A stretch of DNA of 64,000 bases, taken from NCBI RefSeq assembly GCF_029338395.1, contig NZ_CP119809.1, positions 868,001-932,000 on the forward strand, in the 5' to 3' direction. Positions within the stretch are counted from its first letter, which is position 1. Each line of letters opens with the position of its first letter. Under the pieces are notes generated by a model. That model was given only the letters and a program-made list of their open reading frames with translations, did no database searches and was not told the DNA's origin. Both the position numbers and the translations under genes were made by a program. This document shows, one piece after another, positions 58,571 to 64,000 of the stretch. Source of the stretch: Halorussus caseinilyticus. GTDB lineage: Archaea > Halobacteriota > Halobacteria > Halobacteriales > Haladaptataceae.

Positions 58571-60472
58571 ATGACGGATGACGAACTCATCTGGCGAATC
58601 GCAGGTGGTTCCGGTGACGGAATCGACTCGACGAGCCAGAACTTCGCCAAAGCGCTGATGCGCTCGGGGCTGAACGTCTTCACGCACCGACACTACCCGT
58701 CGCGCATCCGCGGCGGCCACACATACGTGGAGATTCGGGCGAAAGACGAACCGGTAAAGTCGCGCGGAGACAACTACAACTTCCTGCTCGCGCTGGGCGA
58801 CAGTTTCGCCCGGAACCCGCAGGAAGAGGCTTACTACGGCAACGAGGAGATAAAGCCGCTGTCGGAGAACCTCGACGAACTCCGGGAAGGGGGAGTCATC
58901 GTCTACGACTCGGGGCTACTCGACGCCAGCGAAATCGAGAACTTCGACCAGCGCGCCGAGGAGAACGACTGGCACGTCTACGACCTCGACCTGCGAGGAC
59001 TCGCCAAGGAACACGGCCGTGAAGTCATGCGTAACACCGCGGGTGTCGGTGCGACCGCGGCGCTTCTGGACATGGACCTCGAACACATCGAGGGCCTGAT
59101 GGAGGACGCGATGAGCGGCGACGTGCTGGAGGCGAACCTCCAGATTCTCGAAGAGGCCTACGAGTCGGTCAACGAGGACTACGAACACACCCACGACCTG
59201 CGAGCCCCGACCGGAAGTGCCGACGAGGAGCAGGTCCTCGTCTCCGGGTCTCACGGCATCGCTTACGGTGCCTTAGACGAGGGCTGTCGGTTCATCTCGG
59301 GCTATCCGATGACCCCGTGGACCGACGTGTACACCATCATGACCCAACACCTGCCCGAGATGGGCGGTATCTCCGAGCAGGTCGAGGACGAAATCGCCGC
59401 GGCGTCGCTGGCAATCGGTGCGAGTCACGCGGGCGCGAAGGCCATGTCCGGGTCCTCGGGCGGTGGCTTCGCGCTGATGTCCGAACCGCTCGGTCTCGCC
59501 GAGATTACCGAGACGCCAATCGTCCTCGTAGAGGCGATGCGCGCCGGTCCCTCGACCGGGATGCCGACCAAGCCCGAGCAGGGTGACCTCGAACACGTCC
59601 TGTACACGAGTCAGGGCGACTCGAACCGCGTGGTGTTCGCGCCGGGCGACCCCGCGGAGTGTTACGAACAGACTCGCAAGGCCTTCGAAATCGCCTACGA
59701 GTACCAGATTCCGGCCATCGTCCTCTACGACCAGAAACTCTCGGGCGGCCACCAGACCGTGCCCGAGGACGTGTTCGACGAGGAGCCGAACCCCGACATC
59801 GGAAGCGTCGTGACCGAGCAGGACCTCGAAGAGGCCGTCCAAGAGGCCGGTCGGTTCAAGCGATACATGTACGACGACGAGGAGAGCGGATTCGGCGGCG
59901 TCAGTCGCCGCTCGCTCCCCGGTCAGAAGGGCGGGAACTACCTCGCGTCGGGTAACGAACACAACGAAGTCGGTCACATCAGCGAGGACCCCGACAACCG
60001 TACCATCCAGATGAACCGCCGGATGGCCAAACTCGACGCCATCCGGACGGAACTCTCGGAGGAAGCCGACCACCAGCCGGTCTACGGACCGGAGGACGCC
60101 GACTACGGCATCCTCAGCTTCGGTTCGACCAAGGGCGTCATCGAAGAGGCGGTTGACCAACTCAACGACGAGGGCCACTCCGTCAAAGCGATGAACGTCA
60201 GCGACATCATGCCGTTCCCGAAGGACGAAGTGACTGCATTCTTGGAGAGCGTGGACGAGTCGCTCGTCGTGGAGATGAACGCGTCGGCGCAGTTCCGCCG
60301 CCACATTCAGGGCCAGTTGGGTCGCTTCGGCGAGAAACTGTACAGTCTGCTCAAGTACGACGGCAACCCCTTCGAACCGGAGGAAATCGTCTCCGGGTTC
60401 GAGAGTCGTCTCGGCGAGGAGGCCGACTTGAGCCAGTACAACGTCCGCATCGAATCCGCAACGGGTGATTAA
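58571..60472 (+). CDS. porA: 2-oxoacid:ferredoxin oxidoreductase alpha subunit (probably pyruvate)
   Basis: A 633-residue fused gamma-alpha subunit: the N-terminal part (about 1-190: RIAGGSGDGIDSTSQNFAKA, RGGHTYVEIRA) is the gamma domain; from about 215 (VSGSHGIAYGALDEGCRFIS, GYPMTPWTDVY) is the alpha core with CoA/substrate contacts. PFPKDEVTAFLESVDESLVV belongs to the C-terminal domain. Together with the next gene it oxidises a 2-oxoacid with CoA and reduces ferredoxin. The lengths 633/311 match the haloarchaeal pyruvate enzyme better than the shorter 2-oxoglutarate enzyme. Confidence 0.9.
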   Translation: MTDDELIWRIAGGSGDGIDSTSQNFAKALMRSGLNVFTHRHYPSRIRGGHTYVEIRAKDEPVKSRGDNYNFLLALGDSFARNPQEEAYYGNEEIKPLSENLDELREGGVIVYDSGLLDASEIENFDQRAEENDWHVYDLDLRGLAKEHGREVMRNTAGVGATAALLDMDLEHIEGLMEDAMSGDVLEANLQILEEAYESVNEDYEHTHDLRAPTGSADEEQVLVSGSHGIAYGALDEGCRFISGYPMTPWTDVYTIMTQHLPEMGGISEQVEDEIAAASLAIGASHAGAKAMSGSSGGGFALMSEPLGLAEITETPIVLVEAMRAGPSTGMPTKPEQGDLEHVLYTSQGDSNRVVFAPGDPAECYEQTRKAFEIAYEYQIPAIVLYDQKLSGGHQTVPEDVFDEEPNPDIGSVVTEQDLEEAVQEAGRFKRYMYDDEESGFGGVSRRSLPGQKGGNYLASGNEHNEVGHISEDPDNRTIQMNRRMAKLDAIRTELSEEADHQPVYGPEDADYGILSFGSTKGVIEEAVDQLNDEGHSVKAMNVSDIMPFPKDEVTAFLESVDESLVVEMNASAQFRRHIQGQLGRFGEKLYSLLKYDGNPFEPEEIVSGFESRLGEEADLSQYNVRIESATGD

Positions 60473-60474
60473 CC

Positions 60475-61410
60475 ATGAGTGCATTCAACGCAATCGGCGA
60501 AGAACGCGAGATAGACAGAGACGAGTTCACCCCGGAAATCGAACCGCAGGCGACGTGGTGTCCGGGTTGTGGCGACTTCGGCGTCCTGAAGGCACTGAAG
60601 CAGGCGATGCCCGAAGTAGGACGCAACCCCGAGGAGACCCTGCTCGTGACGGGTATCGGCTGTTCGGGCAAACTGTCGAGTTACTTCCGGAGCTACGGGT
60701 TCCACTCCATCCACGGCCGGTCGCTACCGGTCGCTCGCGCGGCGAAGATGGCGAACCCCGACCTCGAAGTCATCGCGGCGGGCGGTGACGGTGACGGCTA
60801 CGGCATCGGCGGGAACCACTTCATGCACACCGCCCGCGAGAACCACGACATGACCTACATCGTCTTCGACAACGAAATCTTCGGGCTGACGAAGGGCCAG
60901 ACCTCCCCGACCAGTCCGAAGGGTCACAAGTCGAAGACCCAACCCCACGGGAGCGCCAAACAGCCCATCCGACCGCTGTCGCTCGCGCTGACCTCCGGGG
61001 CGTCGTACGTCGCCCGGACCGCGGCGGTCAACCCGAATCAGGCCAAGGAGATTCTCGCGGAGGCGATGGAACACGACGGCTTCGCCCACGTGGACTTCCT
61101 GACCCAGTGTCCGACGTGGAACAAGGACGCCAAGCAGTACGTCCCGTACATCGACGTGCAGGACAGCGACGACTACGACTTCGACATCACCGACCGCGGC
61201 GAGGCGTCGGAGATGATGCAGGAGGCCGAGAACGCCCTCTACGAGGGCACCGTTCTCACGGGTCGCTTCTACCACGACGAGGACCGGCCGTCCTACCAGC
61301 AGGAGAAGCAGGCCACGGGCGACATGCCCGAGGAACCGCTGGCGGAGCGGTACTTCGACGACGACTACGAGTGGGAGCGTAGCTACGACCTGCTCGAACG
61401 GCACAAGTAA
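60475..61410 (+). CDS. porB: 2-oxoacid:ferredoxin oxidoreductase beta subunit (probably pyruvate)
   Basis: A 311-residue thiamine subunit, 2 bp after porA. WCPGCGDFGVLKAL (Cys29, Cys32) and TGIGCSGKLSSYF supply Fe-S ligands; AAGGDGDGYGIGGNHFMHT is the ThDP/Mg motif, followed by DNEIFGLTKGQTSPTSPKG. A C-terminal acidic tail (from about 225) is a halophilic extension. There are too few Cys for the extra ferredoxin domain of bacterial enzymes. Confidence 0.93.
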   Translation: MSAFNAIGEEREIDRDEFTPEIEPQATWCPGCGDFGVLKALKQAMPEVGRNPEETLLVTGIGCSGKLSSYFRSYGFHSIHGRSLPVARAAKMANPDLEVIAAGGDGDGYGIGGNHFMHTARENHDMTYIVFDNEIFGLTKGQTSPTSPKGHKSKTQPHGSAKQPIRPLSLALTSGASYVARTAAVNPNQAKEILAEAMEHDGFAHVDFLTQCPTWNKDAKQYVPYIDVQDSDDYDFDITDRGEASEMMQEAENALYEGTVLTGRFYHDEDRPSYQQEKQATGDMPEEPLAERYFDDDYEWERSYDLLERHK

Positions 61411-61492
61411 GCCGAATCCGTCGGCTTCGGCGTCTTCTTCGCTCTCCGCTCCGACAGCGACGGCGTTCCGCGTCGATAGTGACGGTGGTTCG

Positions 61493-61717
61493 CTACTCGT
61501 CGGGGAACGGGGGCGCGGACCGACTATCTTCCTCGTCGCCCTCGTCGCCCTCTTCGCCTTCCTCGTCGCCCTCTTCGCCTTCCTCGTCGCCCTCTTCGCC
61601 TTCCTCGTCGCCCTCTTCGCCTTCTCCTCCACCGCCGGGGAAACTGCATCCGGCGAGACCGGCGGCGACTCCGGCGAGCGAGACCTGTAGGAAACGTCTC
61701 CGCGAGCGTCGTGCCAT
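61493..61717 (-). CDS. Tat lipoprotein with Gly-Asp-Glu heptapeptide repeats
   Basis: A 74-residue protein. MARRSRRRFLQVSLAGVAAG has a twin-Arg signal and LAGC is the lipobox (Cys about 25). After SFPGGGG comes (GEEGDEE)n, encoded by four identical 21-bp units at 61540-61623, then DSRSAPPFPDE. The mature protein is an almost purely acidic string held to the membrane by lipid. It may bind cations; role unknown. Repeat number is probably variable between strains. Confidence 0.65.
   Translation of the reverse strand: MARRSRRRFLQVSLAGVAAGLAGCSFPGGGGEGEEGDEEGEEGDEEGEEGDEEGEEGDEGDEEDSRSAPPFPDE
61540..61623. repeat. Four perfect 21-bp tandem repeats
   Basis: Unit CCTCGTCGCCCTCTTCGCCT plus T, repeated at 61540, 61561, 61582 and 61603 without mismatch. 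In frame in the minus-strand lipoprotein gene, so each gain or loss adds seven residues. Not CRISPR: there are no spacers. Confidence 0.9.
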
Positions 61718-61937
61718 GTCCACGGGTAGACGAGCGAGTCCGAAAAGGGTCGCGGCCGTCCCGCACCGTTCGGCGGGTTCCGTTCGTCGAGCGACGGTAA
61801 CGAGTCGTTCTCGGTTCCGAGACCCGGTTACGCCAGACCGAACGCCGCCGAGTCCGTCGCCAACCCGGATTCGGTCACCGCACAGACCGTTTTTCCGTTC
61901 GCAAGGTATTTTTTCCCGTATCCGAAATACTCTGTCA

Positions 61938-62366
61938 ATGAGTGCCCAGTCCACGGAAGACAGAATTCTATCGGTTCTCGAAGAGGACGCCCAAGCGTCC
62001 TACGCCGAGATTGCCGAACGGGCGAACGTCTCGAAGCCCACGGTCCGTAAGTATATCGAAAAGCTCGAAGACGAGGGGGTCATCGTGGGGTATTCGGCCG
62101 AAATCGACCCGAAGAAACTATCGAGCAAGTCCATCGCGCTGGTCGGCATCGACGTAGCCAGCGAGCAGTACGTCGAAGCGACCCGCGACCTGAAGGAACT
62201 CGAGGAGGTGGAGACGCTCTACTCGTCGTCGGGCGACCACATGCTCATGGCGGAGGTCCGCGCCGCCGACGGCGATGCCGTCGGCGAGGTCATCAGCGAG
62301 AAGATTCTGGACATCGGCGGCGTGACCGCCGCCCATCCCTCGTTCCTCCAAGAGCGACTGAAGTAG
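61938..62366 (+). CDS. Lrp/AsnC family transcriptional regulator
   Basis: A 142-residue regulator. Helix-turn-helix at about 6-50 (DRILSVLEEDAQASYAEIAE, VSKPTVRKYIEKLEDEGVI) and a RAM ligand/oligomer domain (about 65-140: IALVGIDVASEQYVEATRDL, TLYSSSGDHMLMAEVRAADG). ATG 61938 gives the normal family start; the longer in-frame extension crosses the lipoprotein antisense. It lies 0.5 kb after porAB, so it may control this operon or amino-acid metabolism. Confidence 0.92.
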   Translation: MSAQSTEDRILSVLEEDAQASYAEIAERANVSKPTVRKYIEKLEDEGVIVGYSAEIDPKKLSSKSIALVGIDVASEQYVEATRDLKELEEVETLYSSSGDHMLMAEVRAADGDAVGEVISEKILDIGGVTAAHPSFLQERLK

Positions 62367-62495
62367 GCGTCGGAGGTGTCCGGTTCGGAAGCGTCGGCTA
62401 CGTTTCGAGTCCTTAGAGTCGTAGCCGTGGACAAAAACCACTATCTCTGAACCGAGAGAGACCGTACCGTGACAGTAAACGACCGGAGAGATAGG

Positions 62496-62671
62496 GAGCT
62501 AGCTACAGGCTTGAACCTATCGAGACCGCACTGCCCCACCGCGAACCGCCGCCGCGAACCACGCCCTCCCCAACCGACTCCTTCGTTCCCTGCGGTCGCT
62601 CAGTCGTCCGCCGTCGGAAGCAAGTTCCGGCGACCTCGCGCGGATGGGCGCGGTCACGAGTGACCGCGCCC
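62496..62671 (-). repeat. Modular intergenic repeat, copy D (full)
   Basis: On the minus strand: a 12-bp perfect hairpin GGGCGCGGTCAC/GTGACCGCGCCC (62646-62657, 62660-62671), a GACTGAGCGACCGCAGGGAA type block, GAGTCGGTTGGGGAGGGCGT, a GGCGGCGGTTCGCGGTGGGG tract, and the core GGTTCAAGCCTGTAGCTAGC (62498-62517). It occupies most of the 397-bp gap 62367-62763; the rest, 62680-62740, is AT-rich. Confidence 0.8.
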
Positions 62672-62763
62672 GCGCGCCGACGTGGAACGATAAGAAATGC
62701 TCTAAGAAACATCTAGATGGTCTAAAGAAATAAAATAATTGCTGAAACGCCGTCGCGCCGTCC

Positions 62764-63921
62764 TCAGTCCGCGGCCGAAATCTCGACGCGCTCCAAGGCG
62801 CGCTGGATGCGCTCGGACGCCTCGGCCAGTCGCTCGGCGCTGTTGGCGTAGGAGACCCGCAGGCACTCCTCGGCGTTCGTCCCGAAGTCCGGGCCGGGGG
62901 TCATCGCCACGCCCGCGTCCTCTAAGAAGAAGTCCGCGGCGTCGAAAGCGTCTCCCGGCAGGTCGCTCACGTCCACGAGCAGGTAGTAGGCTCCGCCCGG
63001 CGTGTACCCCATGCTCAAGCCCCAGTCCTCGACTTCGCTCACGAGGTAGTCCCGGCGCTCGCGGTAGGTGTCCCGGACCTCCGCGAGGAAGTCGTCGCCG
63101 GATTCGAGCGCCGCGACCCCGCCCGACTGGACGAAGTTTGGCGCGCAGATGAGCGTGTTCTGGGCGATGCGGTTGACGTGGCCGACGTACTCCTCGGGCG
63201 CGACCATCCACCCGAGTCGCCACCCCGTCATGGAGAACCGCTTCGAGAAGCCGTCTATCACGAAGGCGTCGTCGGTGTACTCCAGCACGGTGTGGTCCTC
63301 GCCCTCGTAGGTCAGGCCGTGGTACACCTCGTCGGAGAGGACCGTCGCGTCGGCGTCGTCGGCCAGCGCCACGAGTTCTTCGAGCGTCGAACCGTCCAAC
63401 ACCGCGCCGGTCGGGTTCGCGGGCGAGTTCAACAGTAGCGCCTCCGTCTCGGAACTCACCGTGCGCGCGAACTCGCCGACGCGCGGGCGAAAGCCCTCGT
63501 CGGCCGACAGCGGGACCGTCGAGATTCGACCCCCGGTCTGGCGGACGAAGTTCGGGTAGCAGGCGTAGTAGGGGTCGGTCAGCACCACCTCGTCGCCGGG
63601 GTCCACCAGCGCCGAGAACGCCAGAAGAAGCGCGGGCGAAGACCCCGAGGTGACGACGATTCGTTCGGGGGCCACGTCCACGCCGTACCGACGGTCGTAG
63701 TAGGCAGAAATCGCCCGGCGGAGTTCGGGTTTGCCCTTCGAGGAGGTGTATCCGGTCTCACCTGCTCGGAGCGCCGCGACTGCCGCCTCGGTCACTGCAT
63801 CCGGCGTCTCGAAGTCGGGTTCGCCTACTTCGAGGTGTACCACGTCGTCCATGCGGTTGGCCCGTTCGAGAACGTCCATCGCGGCGAACGGGGTCGTTCG
63901 AGTCGCGCGCTCCGAAGCCAT
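62764..63921 (-). CDS. Class I/II PLP-dependent aminotransferase
   Basis: A 385-residue fold type I aminotransferase. GEPDFETPDAV is the substrate-contact start, YTSSKGKPELRRAIS follows, VTSGSSPALLLAF binds PLP phosphate, NSPANPTGAVL contains the conserved Asn/Pro, and DGFSKRFSMTGWRLGW holds the PLP-Lys (about residue 226). LRVSYANSAERLAEA with the Arg binds the carboxylate. Likely an aspartate/aromatic-type aminotransferase; exact substrate is uncertain. A TATA box lies 28 bp upstream. Confidence 0.92.
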   Translation of the reverse strand: MASERATRTTPFAAMDVLERANRMDDVVHLEVGEPDFETPDAVTEAAVAALRAGETGYTSSKGKPELRRAISAYYDRRYGVDVAPERIVVTSGSSPALLLAFSALVDPGDEVVLTDPYYACYPNFVRQTGGRISTVPLSADEGFRPRVGEFARTVSSETEALLLNSPANPTGAVLDGSTLEELVALADDADATVLSDEVYHGLTYEGEDHTVLEYTDDAFVIDGFSKRFSMTGWRLGWMVAPEEYVGHVNRIAQNTLICAPNFVQSGGVAALESGDDFLAEVRDTYRERRDYLVSEVEDWGLSMGYTPGGAYYLLVDVSDLPGDAFDAADFFLEDAGVAMTPGPDFGTNAEECLRVSYANSAERLAEASERIQRALERVEISAAD

Positions 63922-63944
63922 GTAAACAACAGAAGGGTACTCGG

Positions 63945-63952
63945 CATATAAA
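63945..63952 (-). promoter_or_regulatory. TATA-type promoter of the aminotransferase
   Basis: TTTATATG on the minus strand, centred 28 bp from the ATG at 63921. The last 48 bp of the window hold nothing recognisable. Confidence 0.6.
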
Positions 63953-64000
63953 CCTTCGATGTGACAGTCAGTATTTGCCGCGCTCCCGAATCCGTCACAG

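Noticed and set aside
61540-61623. Direct repeats that might be a CRISPR array
   Set aside because: The 21-bp units are contiguous with no spacers and are in frame in a lipoprotein gene.
63968-64000. C-terminus of a further minus-strand gene (reads RIRERGKY then stop)
   Set aside because: An in-frame stop lies nine codons upstream (63995-63997), so no open frame enters from the right edge.
1-64000. Prophage, insertion sequence or integrase
   Set aside because: No transposase, integrase or phage structural protein was found on either strand; the repeats carry no ORF.

Overview
The window reads as chromosomal DNA of a halophilic archaeon (class Halobacteria). The evidence is high GC, strongly acidic proteins, Tat-type signal peptides on redox proteins, two halocyanins, archaeal-type ribosomal and RNA polymerase genes, TATA-type promoters about 25-30 bp upstream of many start codons, and two type II tRNAs without encoded CCA. 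The genus cannot be fixed from sequence alone. A relative of Halorussus or Haladaptatus is plausible, but that is only a guess.

Layout. 1-2.8 kb: the end of a glycosyltransferase-like gene, a Tat-exported parallel beta-helix protein and an MTH865-family protein. 3-41 kb: an aerobic respiration neighbourhood with housekeeping genes between its parts. It holds cytochrome c oxidase subunits I (6.3 kb), III (29.3 kb) and II (34.3 kb), a heme O synthase fused to half of a heme A synthase (35.1 kb), a His/Cys-rich membrane protein (36.5 kb), an ABC exporter (37.6 kb) and a DUF420/CtaM-like assembly protein (39.5 kb). It also holds a complete cytochrome bc operon (19.4-24.4 kb: halocyanin, Rieske protein, split cytochrome b and small membrane subunits). 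A second halocyanin at 9.6 kb is nearly identical in its copper domain, so the expected electron path is quinol -> bc complex -> halocyanin -> oxidase. Interspersed are an M42 and an M28 peptidase, an NDH-2-like flavoprotein, a MazF-type toxin-antitoxin pair, phosphomevalonate decarboxylase (isoprenoid lipids), endonuclease III, a pyruvate dehydrogenase E1-alpha homologue without its partner, a subtilase-like protein lacking the usual Asp, and a BGTF-type surface protein.

42.3-43.8 kb: methylmalonyl-CoA mutase small subunit and its MeaB GTPase chaperone. 43.9-50.1 kb: the conserved archaeal translation/transcription cluster on the minus strand: tRNA-Ser, S13, S4, S11, RpoD, tRNA-Leu, L18e, L13, S9, RpoN, RpoK, enolase, S2. 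51.3-54 kb: MoaA, a TRAM protein, the Mrp Fe-S carrier and a small acidic protein. 54-58.3 kb: a two-gene operon for a 1130-residue PKD-domain surface protein and a membrane-anchored partner. 58.6-62.4 kb: 2-oxoacid (probably pyruvate):ferredoxin oxidoreductase, a repeat-bearing lipoprotein and an Lrp regulator. 62.8-63.9 kb: a PLP aminotransferase.

The least explained structure is intergenic. Four full copies of a modular element of about 180 bp (GC hairpin, conserved GTCGGTTGGGGAGG block, variable GCGGT/GCGGTT tract, terminal core GGTTCAAGCCTGAAGCTAGC) and two partial copies sit in both orientations in the longest gene-free gaps. Two further short repeat families lie in the same gaps. Other points worth attention are an NmrA-type gene caught in decay next to a 28-residue membrane microprotein, a tandemly duplicated terminator-like 26-mer, a perfect palindrome in front of the ferredoxin oxidoreductase operon, and the repeat-bearing PKD surface protein.
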